Shown here one piece after another: positions 33,626 through 45,390 of a stretch of 64,000 nucleotides of DNA. The DNA comes from Budorcas taxicolor (Eukaryota > Chordata > Mammalia > Artiodactyla > Bovidae), in assembly GCF_023091745.1 (NCBI RefSeq), contig NC_068910.1:37435272-37499271 (forward strand). The letters are read 5' to 3'. The notes beneath the pieces are model-generated. The model was not told where the DNA came from. It made no database searches and was given only the letters and a program-made list of their open reading frames with translations. Numbering within the stretch: position 1 is the stretch's first letter; each line of letters opens with the position of its first letter. A program made the position numbers and the translations under genes.

Positions 33626-34620
33626 TACCCTTGAAGGCGCCGGGTTTGTGGCGGTTCACTGCAGTGGGGAGAGGAGAGCAATGCAGGGCGGACTGCTGGC
33701 GAGTCAGAGACCTGGGGGCAGGCTGCACGGAGAGCGCACCTTGAGGAGCCGGCTGAGCGGCCCTCCTTCCCCAGAGCCAGGTGTCCTGGCAGCAGGTCTG
33801 CCCTTGCTCCCAGCATCTGGCTGCCAGGGGGAGGGCCAGCTGGCGGGGGAGGGCGGGGCCAGGAGACACTGCTGAGGTGGCTGGGAGTGACTGCACAGCA
33901 CCTGAGAGTCAGAGGCTGTCCAGGGAGTCCTAGCTACGCCCCCTAGTTCCACAAGACTGCTGCACAGGTTCATCTTTTAAAAGAAGTCAGATTTTTAGCA
34001 CACCTTACTCTTCATCTCAGAATAAACAAACAAGTTCTCATAGTTTTTCCAAACCCAGAGCTGATCAGCATGGAGAGGCAGAGTTCAAGGTAGAGAAAGC
34101 GCCTTCGCTTGGGCTACAGGTACTTCAACTGCATTCAAACAATCCCGTGCAGCCAAGGAACAAACCAGGGAGTTTTCCTATTGGTCATAGCTTCGGGAGC
34201 AGCTTGGATCTAGGTTTCAAATCTAGGAAAGACAAAGAAGGACTGTTCTCACCCAATTACCATCTGCGAAAGCACAGAAATCAAAGCACCAGTCAGTGAA
34301 AGTAATTTCAAACACATCAATAGAATGTGTGGTTTTTCACCACAGTGGCAAGGATGCCTGAAAATACCAGCTAAAAAAAGATAAAGACTTTTTTTTAAAA
34401 AGTAAAGAAGGAAAGATATTGATGCCATCTGCCATATTTTTATGAGCTAATATGACCAGAAAATATTGATGCCTGTAAAAGTTCTCTGAAGTCAGGACAC
34501 CTGCTATTAATTTTCATGTCTCATTTACCATAATTCTGTATAGTTTTACAGTAAATTCCCTTTATTTTGGGATTTGAATATGAAGATAAAAATAAGTTAG
34601 ATGAATCTGAATTACATAGT
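33626..34620. other. Intergenic stretch, no gene recognised
   Basis: Starts with a GC-rich patch (about 33640-33900) that produces open frames on both strands with no family. The rest is AT-rich. Confidence 0.55.
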
Positions 34621-34624
34621 TATT

Positions 34625-34765
34625 CTACTTGCATCTCCTGGCTGTATGACCTTGGGCAGATGATGTCAACTCTCTTGGCTTTATGGTCTCACCTTTTCAG
34701 TGGGAGCAGTGAGAGCTCTCATCCTAAGGGGCTGTTGTGAGATGAGGTGTGAGGATCAGAACTGT
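34625..34765 (+). mobile_element. MIR SINE
   Basis: TCCTGGCTGTATGACCTTGG, GCAGATGATGTCAACTCTC and GGGGCTGTTGTGAGATGAGG. Confidence 0.75.
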
Positions 34766-35015
34766 CCTCTCCGTAATTAAATATCAGGCTGAAGGAGAAC
34801 ACTAAGGTCTCATGGAGTAGCAGCTGTGATGTAGCATAGGTGATGCCTTACGCAAGTGGGCATGCGGTAAGTACACTCCTAGGTTAGCTCCTTGAACTCC
34901 TAAAGGTTAGCTGCTCTGAACTATGACACATCTCAAGCCCAGATCCAAGCCCCTCGTTGGTTGTCCCTTCCACACTCTTTGCTTTCAGGTTCTCTTGACA
35001 AGTACTAAGCTCCTT

Positions 35016-35228
35016 TAGGACTTCCCTGGTCACTCAGACGGTGAAGAATCTGCCTGCAATGTGGGAGACCTGGGTTCGATCCTGGGTTGGGAAGATTCCC
35101 CAAAGAAGTGCACGGCTACCCACTCCAGTATTCTTGCCTGGAGAATCCTCATGGACAGAAGAGCCTGGGGGACTGCAGTTTATGGGGTCGCAAAGAGTCA
35201 TACACGACTGAGCAACCTTCACCTTCTT
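35016..35228 (+). mobile_element. Bov-tA SINE
   Basis: GGACTTCCCTGGTCACTCAG head, TGCCTGCAATGTGGGAGACC, ACCCACTCCAGTATTCTTGC and ATGGGGTCGCAAAGAGTCAT; full length. Confidence 0.94.
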
Positions 35229-35869
35229 AGCTCTGACCTCACTCTTCCCCCATTTGGGATGATGGCGCCAGACAGGAAAACCCAACTCTGCTTGACAGAC
35301 GCCAATAGGGGGCGCTAGCGGGATCCTGCGAGGCTGGAAGAGGAGACGTTAAGCCTTCAGGACGGCTTCCTGTCCCTAAGACACCAAGCACTTCATTGCA
35401 ACAGGATGAGTTTGTTCTCATACCAGCAATCAGATCCAGTATGGAGTTTTCCCAGCACTTATGAGAGTAGCCTTATCGCCTCTTCTCAGAGACCAAACAC
35501 CAGCTGGCTGCGTCTCCTCCTCAGAGACCCAAATTCCTGCTCAGCAGGCTGGGCGAAGGCCCCTTCTCTGGGCTTCTGAGTTTAATAGCGTCAACATTTC
35601 CCTTCTTCCCTCCAGTCCCTGGAGGCAGGGTAACTGTTTCCTGCAGCTGCTACTCCAGGTGACCTTAGTCTTTTCTTTCGGACTGATATTTAGTTACAGA
35701 GACGACAGTTGTCTATCTAGCTAATAGTTCTTTGTGTTAAACTCTCTCCTTCCAGGTAACTTGGGGGTTTTCTATGTTTCCTGACCAGACCCCAAGGGAA
35801 GCACTCTGGTGGGGTCTTTTGTAAGAAACTGTTACTTTGAATATAATCCAACTTATCAAGGAAGTTGCA

Positions 35870-36250
35870 AAAATTAAAAAAAAAAGTTCAAAAGAAAAAT
35901 AAGCAAAACATTTGAACACATACTTCACCAAAGCAAGCCCACCAAATTTGAGAATGTCAACTTTCTTAGTAATTTAGGAAAATGCAAATTAGAACTCTAA
36001 GATACCTACCAGACTGATTAAGTTGGACAGAGAAGCCTGGTGGGCTACAGTCCATGGGGTCACAAAGAGTTGGACACGACTGAGCGACTTAACTTTCATA
36101 CTGAAAATAGCAAATCTTGATGACAATATGGAACATGGGGACTCTCTAACACTACTAGTAGGGATTTAAATTGGTTCCAGTCACTTTTGTAAACTGTTGG
36201 AAGGGCTTCCATAATGCTCACACAGGTGACCCAGCTGTTATATCAGAGGG
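35870..36250 (+). mobile_element. Old L1 ORF2-end fragment
   Basis: AGGAAAATGCAAATTAGAAC, TACCTACCAGACTGATTAAG and AAGGGCTTCCATAATGC follow the order of the L1 ORF2 end but are strongly diverged. A Bov-A fragment is inserted at about 36022-36103. Confidence 0.55.
36022..36103 (+). mobile_element. Bov-A 3' body fragment
   Basis: TTGGACAGAGAAGCCTGGTG, CTACAGTCCATGGGGTCACA and GACACGACTGAGCGACTTAA: the last part of a Bov-tA/Bov-A. Confidence 0.9.
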
Positions 36251-36259
36251 ATAGCCCCG

Positions 36260-36558
36260 GTAGAGATGCATGCGTAAGATTAAAGACCTAAATGTAGGAC
36301 TGGACACTATCAAACTCTTAGAGGAAAACACAGGGGAAACACTCTTTGACATAAATCACAGCAAGAACTTTTTTTATCCATCTCCTACAGTAATGAAAAT
36401 AAAAACAAAAACAAATGAGACCTAATTAAACTTAAAAGCAAAGGAAATCATAAACAAGATGAAAAGATAACCTTCAGAGTAGGAGAAAGTATTTGCAAAT
36501 GAAGCAATGGATAAAGGATTAATCTCCAAAATACACAGACAGCTCACGAAGCTTAGTT

Positions 36559-36596
<38 letters not shown>

Positions 36597-36935
36597 CTCA
36601 ATCACAAAATGGGGAGAAGACCCAGATATTTTTCCAAAGAAGCCATACAAATGGCCAATAGGCACATGAAAAAGATGCTCAACATCACTAATTATTAGAG
36701 AAATGCAAATCAAAAGTACAATGAGGTACAACCTCACACCAGTCAGAATAGCCATCATCAAACAATTTACAAACCATAAATGCAGGAAAGGGTATGGAGA
36801 AAAGGGAACACTCTTGCATTGTTGGTGGGAATGTAAATGGTACAGCCACTGTGAAAAACAATATGGAGATTACTTAAAAATCTAAACAGAGAACTACATA
36901 TGACCCAGCAATCCCACTACTGGACATATACCCTC
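36260..36935 (+). mobile_element. L1 ORF2 C-terminal region, left part
   Basis: GGACACTATCAAACTCTTAG, ACCTAATTAAACTTAAAAGC, then CACACCAGTCAGAATAGCCA and ATCCCACTACTGGACATATA. The frame is broken. A CA microsatellite interrupts it at 36561-36595 and a BovB at about 36936-37420. Confidence 0.9.
36561..36595. repeat. (AC)n microsatellite inside L1
   Basis: About 17 uninterrupted AC units. Confidence 0.97.
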
Positions 36936-37420
36936 GTTCAGTTCAGTTGCTCAGTTGTGTCCAATTCTTTGCAACCCCATTGACAGCAGCACGCCAGGCC
37001 TCCCTGTCCATCACCAACTCCCGGAGTCTACCCAAACCCATGTCCATTGAGTCAGTGATGCCATCCAACCATCTCATCCTCTGTCGTTCCCCTCTCCTCA
37101 CACCCTCAATCTTTCCCAGCATCAGGGTCTTTTCAAATGAGGCAGCTCTTCGCATCAGGTGGCCAAAGTATTGGAGTTTCAGCTTCAGCATCAGTCCTTC
37201 CAATGAACACCAAGGACTGGTCTCCTTTAGCGTGGACTGGTTGGATCTCTTTGCAGTCCCAGGGACTCTCAAGAGTCTTCTCCAACACCACAGTTCAAAA
37301 GCATCAATTCTTTGGCGCTCAGCTTTCTTTAGAGTCCAACTCTCACATCCATACATGACCAGTGGAAAAACCATAGCCTTGACTAGACGGACCTTTGTTG
37401 ACAAAGTAACATCTCTGGTT
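36936..37420 (-). mobile_element. BovB LINE, 5'-truncated, nested inside L1
   Basis: Begins with the reverse complement of the BovB 3' end (GTTCAGTTCAGTTGCTCAGT) and continues through RMRWLDGITDSMD and GCESWTLKKAERQRIDAFEL (minus strand) to about VRLVKAMV. The minus-strand frame is open over about 160 codons, but it is only the C-terminal piece of the element's polymerase. L1 sequence resumes at GAAAACCATAATTC. Confidence 0.95.
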
Positions 37421-38035
37421 TTTAAGAAAACCATAATTCAAAAAGATACACGCACCCCAATGTTCCCTGCAGCACTACTTATAATAGCCTGGACATGGAA
37501 GCAACCTAAGAGCCCATCAACAGATGAGCGGATAAAGAAGATGTAATGCATAGATCAATGGACTGTAACTCGGCTCTAAAAAGGACTGAAACTGGGTTAT
37601 TTGTAGAGATGTGGGTAGACCTAGAGTCTGTCATACAGAGTGAAGTAAGTCAGAAAGAGGAAACCAAATATCGCATATTAATGCATGTATGTAGAATCAA
37701 GAAAAATGGTACAAATGAGCCTAATTCCAGGGCAGGAACAGAGATGCAAACATAGAGAACAGACACATGGGCATAGCAGGGGAAGGGGAGAGTGGGATGA
37801 ACTGGGGGATTAGGTTTGACATAAATACACTGCCATGTGTAAAACAGTTATTTTAGATAGCATATTGCACAGAGCTCAGCTTGATGCACGTTGATGACCC
37901 AGAGGGATGGGATGGTGGGGGGTATGAAGGAGGTCCAACAGGCAGGGAATATGTGTATACATATTGCTGATTCACTTCACTGTACAGCAAAAACTAACAA
38001 TACGGCAAAGCAATTACACTCCAATAAAAAAGGAA
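37421..38035 (+). mobile_element. L1 3' region, right part
   Basis: AAAAGATACACGCACCCCAA, TAGCCTGGACATGGAAGCAA and ACCTAAGAGCCCATCAACAG, ending at ATTACACTCCAATAAAAAAG: the L1 3' terminus. Confidence 0.92.
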
Positions 38036-38039
38036 TGTT

Positions 38040-38948
38040 CACAGAAATATTTTTGGTGATAATTCCCATCTGAAATTAACAGAAATATCCTCCAACCATA
38101 AAATGGATAAAGACACTGAGGTCTACTTATATAGGGTGATATCTTATAGTAACAGAAATGATTAACCGTAGCTACAATACATAGAACATGAATAAATCCA
38201 ATCCACTTCAATAAAAGATTAAAATATTTACAGCCTGAAGTTTCCCATTTATACTGGATACTTACTTTGAAAAATCACCAGCTTATCCCTTACTACACTC
38301 TACCTTGCTTTAGAGCCTCATCTCTAGATTGGGTTTCTTGGAATCCTCTGAAAACCTAGAAGGCAAAACATAGCTGTTATGACCATTGGTTATGGTACCA
38401 GATATTGCCTATGATGAGAAAAATGATTTCAAGGCAGAGTTTTACTTGATTTTTCAATCTCCAGGACTAAGTACACTGTCTGACTCAAGCAAGTGCTCAG
38501 GAAATCTCTCCTGAATGGATCCTGAGGGATTTTTGCCTAGAGTGTCTCATCACTGTTCTCGCTACTCCAATATAGTCCCTTGCATTGGCAAGGCATCCAA
38601 ACATATTTCCTGAGTGTCTAAACTGAATTTTAAAATACAATTATATTTGTTAAAACCACATGATGCCTCACTGGAAAATTATTTTCAAATTCTTTTGAAC
38701 TATTTGACGAATTGTCATCAATTTCCTAATTCATCACCATCCAAATACCTTTTCTGCTTTGTTGTGCTTTTTCATTCCTGAAGTTTTTAGATACCCAAGA
38801 AACTATTACTTGATTTTTTATTTCCTAGAAGTTGTGAGTTGATATTACAGAGGTGGTATGCTATGATAAAAATATTAGTGGCCCGTCCAGTTCAACCACA
38901 GACCAGGTGGTTGATTCTGGCCAGTCCTACGAACTCCGCTTGTCCTTA
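38040..38948. other. Intergenic stretch, no gene recognised
   Basis: AT-rich; no repeat family or gene recognised. Confidence 0.6.
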
Positions 38949-38950
38949 TG

Positions 38951-39158
38951 CTGAAAGTGAAAGTATTAGTAGCTCAGTCATATTCGACTCTTTGCAACCC
39001 CATGGACTGCAGCCCGCCAGGCTCCTTTGTCCCTGGAGATTCTCCAGGCAAGAATACTGGAATACGTAGCCATTCCCTTCTCCAGGGGATCTTCCTGACC
39101 CAGGGATTGAACCCAGGTCTCCTACATTGCAGGCAGATTCTTTATCATCTGAACCAAA
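38951..39158 (-). mobile_element. Bov-tA SINE
   Basis: GAAAGTGAAAGTATTAGTAG, GCAGCCCGCCAGGCTCC, CCAGGGGATCTTCCTGACCC and GCAGGCAGATTCTTTATC; reverse orientation. Confidence 0.93.
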
Positions 39159-39159
39159 A

Positions 39160-40160
39160 ATGAAGAGGCTGGAATTCTTAAGGACAGGAAATATGTGCGC
39201 TGCCAGTGACTTTTCTTTCTTCCCACCCACGGCAGACATTGCTAATCGATCACATTACACTCATCTATTGAGTCTGAGTAACGGAAAACTCCTTCTCAGC
39301 ATGGCACACCAGAGGCATACCCACTGACTGTGGTTGGCAACTATACAAAACTTAGTTATTAACCCTCTACTGAATGACATAAAGTTCCATTGACTCCCAA
39401 ACTTCTATAGTTCCATGATCTATAAAAAGTTATATTCTCTGCAGTGACTCCAAGGCACTGCATAATTTTAAAGTGCATTCGGAACTATCAAAGAAAGATT
39501 ACATTTTATTACTCACAGTTTCCAAGTTAAGAGTATTTTACTGTGTTATCAATCTTTGCAAATGAAGAATCCAGGTCCAGGGCTCACTGAACATGACTCT
39601 TCTCACGTATGCATTGTATTTCTAGGATGAGATCTCAACCTAGCACAGGGACACCTATTGAGTATCAAAATAGAAAGCAGATACCCCAAATCTGAAACCC
39701 CCTGGTCCCTTAAGCATCAACAGTACAGCGAATTCTCCTAAAATGGTAGCACTTGACAGGTAAGCAATTTGTGTGCCTCTTTATTAGAGCATGAATTTAG
39801 AGAAATCAGGAATAATGATCTCAGCAATCTGAGCAGAGGCCTGAGGTCTGAAGTATTAGAATATTACCTTCCGATTAGGTTTCACATCAAATCCCAGGTT
39901 ACCTAATGGCTCTGGATGGACATCTTTATCTACTGCTAAGTATATTAAGCTGAGTGTCTGGGTAACTGCTGGATAACAGTCCTGTCCACATGGTGCTACA
40001 TGGATGAGAGGAGTATGAGGAGTCTGTGGTTTTCCCAAACACTGCTGATTAGAACAAGAGAGGCCAATAACGAGTGCTTTCTGTTCCAATCTCCCTCAAG
40101 AAGCTGTGTCTTCAGCTTCTCGGACATTCTAGAAGTGGAATGTCTTATATTAATTCAATT
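39160..40160. other. Intergenic stretch, no gene recognised
   Basis: Mostly AT-rich, no repeat family recognised; ends at a BovB 5' truncation point. Confidence 0.6.
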
Positions 40161-40970
40161 GCTGGGAGAAATATCAATAACCTCAGATATGCAGATGACA
40201 CCACCCTTATGGCAAAAGGTGAAGAGGAACTAAAAAGCCTCTTGATGGAAGTGAAAGAGGAGAGTGAAAAAGTTGGCTTAAAGCTCAACATTCAGAAAAT
40301 GAAGATCATGGCATCCGGTCCCATCACTTCATGGGAAATAGATGGGGACACAGTGGAAACAGTGTCAGACTTTATTTTCTTGGGGCTCCAAAGTCACTGC
40401 AGATGGTAATTGCAGCCATGAAATTAAAGGACGCTTACTCCTTGGAAGGAAAATTATGACCAACCTAGATAGCATATTCAAAAGCAGAGACATTACTTTG
40501 CCAACAAAGATCTGTCTAGTCAAGGCTATGGTTTTTCCTGTGGTCATGTATGGATGTGAAAGTTGGACTGTGAAGAAAGCTGAGCGCCAAAGAATTGATG
40601 CTTTTGAACTGTGGTGTTGGAGAAGACTCTTGGGAGTGCCTTGGACTGCAGGGAGATCCAACCAGTCCATTCTGAAGGAGATCAGCCCTGGGTGTTCTTT
40701 GGAAGGACTGATGCTGAAGCTGAAACTTCAGTACTTTGGCCACTTCATGCAAAGAGTTGACTCATTGGAAAAGACTCTGATTCTGGAAGGGATTGGGGGC
40801 AGGAGGAGAAGGGGACAACAGAGGATGAGATGGCTGGATGGCATCACCGACTTGATGGACATGAGTTTGAGTGAACTCCGGGAGTTGGTGATGGACAGGG
40901 AGGCCTGGAGTGCTGCGATTCATGGGGTCGCAAAGAGTCAGACACGACTGAGCGACTGAACTGACTGAGG
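40161..40970 (+). mobile_element. BovB LINE, 5'-truncated, about 0.8 kb
   Basis: Sense orientation: INNLRYADDTTLMAKGEEEL, VVMYGCESWTVKKAERQRID, RMRWLDGITDLMDMSLSELR, ending RKQ/SQTRLSD-type terminus (GACACGACTGAGCGACTGAA). One frameshift near 40385-40405 separates the two open pieces; a 205-codon stretch is otherwise intact. It lacks most of the polymerase and the endonuclease, so it is not functional. Confidence 0.96.
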
Positions 40971-41260
40971 GGTAAACTACCTCTAACATTCTCAATGGTG
41001 ACCATCATGTTAAGGGATCAAACAAACTAGTGACGATATCCACATTTTCCAGATAATTTAGGACAAAGTGTACTGTAGACCACGTTAAAGCAGAGATTCT
41101 ATTTTTTATTTGGAGATGTGTCGGCCTGAGCTGACTGCTTGTGTGTCAGTTCATTTATGCCAGCTACCTCCCCTTCCCTTGGTGCCTCCTCAAATTGGGA
41201 TCAGTTTCCCGGTTTCGGAAGCCAGACCTCAGAAGGTGGTGCACCGCTGATTTGCAAGTT

Positions 41261-41334
41261 ACTTTACAGTTCTGTAAGTGAGAAGTCCCGCTCGGTCTGA
41301 GTGGGCTGAAATCGAGGCCAGAGGAACATTGGCC
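41261..41334 (-). repeat. Direct repeat A (LTR-like fragment)
   Basis: 74 bases, ACTTTACAGTTCTGTAAGT to GAGGAACATTGGCC, resembling the end of an MLT-type LTR in reverse. Nearly the same sequence recurs at 41874-41940. Confidence 0.7.
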
Positions 41335-41873
41335 AGGCCGCAGCCCTCCCAGGCAATGCGGATTCTAAGATACCATGATGGAAGTTTACTTTTCAACCCT
41401 GCTTTCTTCTCAATGATGGAAACTTCTTTTTTCTTCTCAATGATGAGAACTTTCCCCTGTAGCAGAAAGGACTTCAGGTTTTGTTTCGGGACAGTTCCTG
41501 TTCCTTTGAGTCTCAGTTTAGTTACCTGCGGAATGAAGGAGGCAGCCTGGGAGACGGACAGTCCCCTTCTGCTCTGTGATTTCACACCTCTCGGGATGCT
41601 GCTTTTGATTCCAGGTTTCTCACACCAGATCAATTACCTTTATGCTCCAGAGTTACACGGCAGATGCTACTTGCCTCTGACGGTTCTTTTACTATTGACG
41701 CTGGGTGCATGCCCGTGCAACTGGCTGAGCCTGAGCGGCATTTGTTATGAACTATGCAGTGTGTTTTTAGACCATCCAATAGTTTTCCTAGAGTTGCTGA
41801 AAAATTATTCTGGCTGAATATATGTGTGTATTTATATACATAAATAGAGCAGCTTAAATGGTACAAATGTATT

Positions 41874-42300
41874 ACTTTATAGTTCTGTAAGTCCTGGTCA
41901 GTCTGACTGGGCTGAAATCAAGGCCAGAGGAACATTGGCCCTCCCTGGAAGCTTTAGAGAAGACCTTCAGTCACCTTTCCCAGCTTGTGAAGGCAGCACA
42001 TGCTCCCTGGATCCTGGTCTCCTTCCTCCATCTTTAAACCACCAATGACCTCTCTGGCCCTCTTTCCATCATCACATCTCTCTCTGATCACAGTCAGGAA
42101 GTGTTCTCTGATTTTGAGGACCAATGAGTAGGCCAAGCCCACCTGCATGATCCCTGCTAACCTCCCCACGTCAAAGTCCTTAATCTAATAACATTTGCAA
42201 AATCCTTTTTTTTTTTTTTCCACATAAGGTAGCACATTCACAGGTTAGGGATCAAACACAAACATCTTTGGTGGGGGGCATTGTTCTGCCTCCCTCAATA
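41874..42300 (-). mobile_element. Probable MLT-type (MaLR) LTR, reverse orientation
   Basis: AGTTCTGTAAGTCC, CTGAAATCAAGGCCAGAG, CCATCATCACATCTCTCTCT, TTTGCAAAATCC and CACATAAGGTAGCACATTCA follow the order of a reverse-complemented MaLR LTR. Its first 67 bases repeat 41261-41334. Confidence 0.5.
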
Positions 42301-42404
42301 TATTCAAGGAAAGTCTTTTTCTTTCTTTTTTTGCTGCCAAGGATGAGGCATTGGCGGGGCGGGGAGGTGGTAAATCTAAAGCCTCAAAGTGATTCTAAAA
42401 AACA

Positions 42405-42560
42405 CACAGCTTACAGGAGCTCATTCGGCTAAATATCTCACTTTGCTGACAAAGAAACATCGTCCAGACAGGGGTGTGACTTGCTCAAGGTAACAGGATT
42501 ATAGAGGAGTGGCTGCCGGTGGGCTCCAGCCCTCCTGGCTCACAGCCAACTCTCTTTGCA
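42405..42560 (-). mobile_element. MIR SINE
   Basis: Reverse MIR: AAACATCGTCCAGACAGG, GTGACTTGCTCAAGGTAACA and GGCTCACAGCCAACTCTC. Confidence 0.65.
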
Positions 42561-43500
42561 GCCTCCACGTGGACCTTCTGGATTCATATTGCAAAGAAGC
42601 ATTTTAAAATAAAAATAAAACCACTGATGGGAAGCTTTGTTCTACTTGGAAGAAGTGTTTTGAACGAGAAGAGGAACTTGTTAAAAAGTTTGTAATGAAA
42701 TGTCAAGATGGTTTGCCATTTTACAAAAATATCATTTTTAATCCCAAGTGACAAAACTACTCTGTTGCCAAAGAGAGATGATATTTAAATAAAGGTCAAA
42801 TAAAATCAGGGGGCGAATACAACACATGATGTATCAGAATATTTAGGATAAATTCAGAGAATCTGTGGGGACCTTGACAATTTTACCAATCTCTTTTCTA
42901 CTCTTGTTCACCCTGTCTTTAAATTCCTGAATCTACGTAATCTTTCAGCATTCCATCCAGCATTCCCCCCACCCACCCACCCATCATTCCCACCTACAAG
43001 CTGTCCATTGCATACCAACCATGGGAGCAAAAAGAGCCAACCAGAGCACATCCCCTCCCCTAAGTACAACCAAGACTTCACTACTACGGTGGGTAATCCC
43101 TCTGCACCCCATTTTCCTTTGCGAGGTTCTTGATCTCTCAGTAAAGTGAACAATCCCCCTAGAAGAATCTCTGGGAACCCACAAGACTGCTCTCTAAATT
43201 GAATGAACTCAATTGCAAATAAAACCTGCAGAGTGTCCAACTCAAATCCACGTGCAGTTCAGTTACCTGGCCACCATTTCTTCTGCTGTTTGAGTAGGTT
43301 CTGCATGATCAGAATATGCGTCAGGGAACGCTTGGCATTTGTCAGAAGTCAAAGTACAAACGTGGCACTGTGATTGAAATGGAATCCTTGTTGTTAAGTG
43401 ACTAAGTTCATGTCCAAGAAAGCAGAGGTGAGCACTTTGCTTCCAGTGTACTGACATCGACAAGCTTGGCGACTTATGAAGCTCCCAGTGGTGTCGGTCC
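42561..43500. other. Intergenic stretch, no gene recognised
   Basis: AT-rich then mixed; a 110-codon minus-strand frame at 42908-43240 has no recognisable family and low-complexity content. Confidence 0.55.
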
Positions 43501-43504
43501 AGTC

Positions 43505-44140
43505 AGTCAGTTCAGTCGCTCAGTCGTGTCCTACTCTTTGCGACCCCATGAATCGCGGCACGCCAGGCCTCCAAGTCCATCACCAACTCCCAGAGTTCAC
43601 TCAAACTCATGTCCATCGAGTCAGTGATGCCATCCAGCCATCTCATCCTCTGTCGTCCCCTTCTCCTCCTGCCCCCAATCCCTCTCAGCATCAGAGTCTT
43701 TTCCAATGAGTCAACCCTTCACATCAGGTGGCCAAAGTACTGGAGTTTCAGCTTCAGCATCAGTGCTTTCAAAGAATACCCAGGACTGATCTCCTTTAGG
43801 ATGGACTGGTTGGATCTCCTTGCAGTCCAAGGGACTCTCAAGAGTCTTCTCCAACACTGCAGTTCAAAAGCATCAATTCTTCGGCGCTCAGCTTTCTTCA
43901 CAGTCCAACTCTCACATCCATACATGACCACTGGAAAAACCACAGCCTTGACTAGACGGACCTTTGTTGGCAAAGTAATGTCTCTGCTTTTGAATATGCT
44001 ATCTAGGTTGGTCATAACTTTCCTTCCAAGGAGTAAGCGTCTTTTAATTTCATGTCTGCAGTTACCATCTGCAGTAATTTTGGAGCCCCCAAAAATAAAG
44101 TCTGACACTGTTTCCACTGTTTCCCCATCTATTTCCCAGT
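43505..44140 (-). mobile_element. BovB LINE, 5'-truncated, about 0.64 kb
   Basis: Reverse orientation from the 3' end (CAGTTCAGTCGCTCAGTCGT) through RMRWLDGITDSMDMSLSELW and VVMYGCESWTVKKAERRRID to about METVSDFIFGG. Lies about 2.5 kb from, and inverted to, the copy at 40161-40970. Confidence 0.96.
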
Positions 44141-45002
44141 GGGGGGGCCTACTTAAATCAGTAATATAAACATCAATTCATAACCCAGAGGAGTCTGGCA
44201 AACGTCAAAATGTGAATTTCTAAGTTGTTCTTTGAGTTGATCGGTGATTCTGAAAGGCACCTGTTTAGTCCCAAAGACCCCAGCCTAAATAAGGTGGCTT
44301 TTGAAAACTAATGTCACCCCACTGAAAAATGAATGCATGCTAGTGGTTATACTGTCAGAAGCATGGTCTCAAAAACTGCAGTTTCTAAAACTACCAGAGA
44401 TATATCCAAACCAGTTTGACTGAATATCTTGAAAAAATGTTAGTCCACACCACTCAGAGAGATTACTCTAATTTTATTGTTCATATAACTGCTTTTAAAT
44501 TTTTTTCACATATTATAAAGTATTTTAAATTCAATTAAATTCATTGGACAAATATTTATATTGAGTGTCTACTATACACATGGGGGATACCACGGGGAAA
44601 AACACAAAAGCAATCTCTACTGTTGTGAAAGTTACGTCATTTTAAAAGCAATGCTGGAGCAAAGAAGCAAATAAAATAACAAAAGGTTATTTTAAAAATT
44701 TGAAAAAAATAATAAGGGGCTGAAGTAGAGAAGGATAAGGATTTCAGGGAACCCCCTTGAGTATGGGTATAAAATGAAACCCTTTACAACTGCCATCACA
44801 GACTTGGAAATTTCTCAAGCTTTGTTTATGAATAAGAATCTGGTAAGAGTTTTGTATCTATTAAGTTTTAACTGCCCTTCATTTTGTAACAAATATTCCA
44901 CAACAGGCATCTAGTTAATTTTTACTTTGAATCCTAGTTGATGTTCATTCCATCAGAACCGGTGTTTAATTTAATGACTGAAGATAATGAGAAATCATGA
45001 TA
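44141..45002. other. Intergenic stretch with one ancient repeat
   Basis: Possible ancient mammalian repeat at about 44550-44690 (TTGAGTGTCTACTATACACA, then GGGGATACCACGGGG). Otherwise AT-rich with no gene. Confidence 0.5.
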
Positions 45003-45004
45003 CT

Positions 45005-45216
45005 GTGCTATGCTTAGTCGCTCAGTTGTGTCTGATTGTGAGACCCCATGGACTGTAGCCCACCAGGCTCCTCTGTCCATGGGGATTCTCCAGGCAAGAA
45101 TACTGGAGTGGGTTGCCATGCCCTCCTCCAGGGGATCCTCCCAACCCAGGGATCAAACCCAGGTCTCTTGCACTGCAGGCGGATTCTTTACCGTCTGAGC
45201 CACCAAGGAAGTCCAG
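45005..45216 (-). mobile_element. Bov-tA SINE
   Basis: GCTATGCTTAGTCGCTCAGT, GGATTCTCCAGGCAAGAATA, CCAGGGGATCCTCCCAACCC and GAGCCACCAAGGAAGTCC; full length, reverse orientation. Confidence 0.94.
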
Positions 45217-45314
45217 GTATTTTTCGAATTTGATTTTCAAAGCGAAGTGCACATATATCCAATCACCACCAGATGGTGTAGTTGACATTTACAGAGAGTG
45301 CATGGAGGGAAATT

Positions 45315-45318
<4 letters not shown>

Positions 45319-45383
<65 letters not shown>

Positions 45384-45390
45384 ACACACA
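45319..45390. repeat. (CT)n(CA)n compound microsatellite
   Basis: Ten CT units followed by about 25 CA units with one TA interruption. Confidence 0.98.

Noticed and set aside
41278..41817. A 179-codon open frame as a novel gene
   Set aside because: No promoter, splice sites or family recognised. It is kept only as part of the direct-repeat observation.
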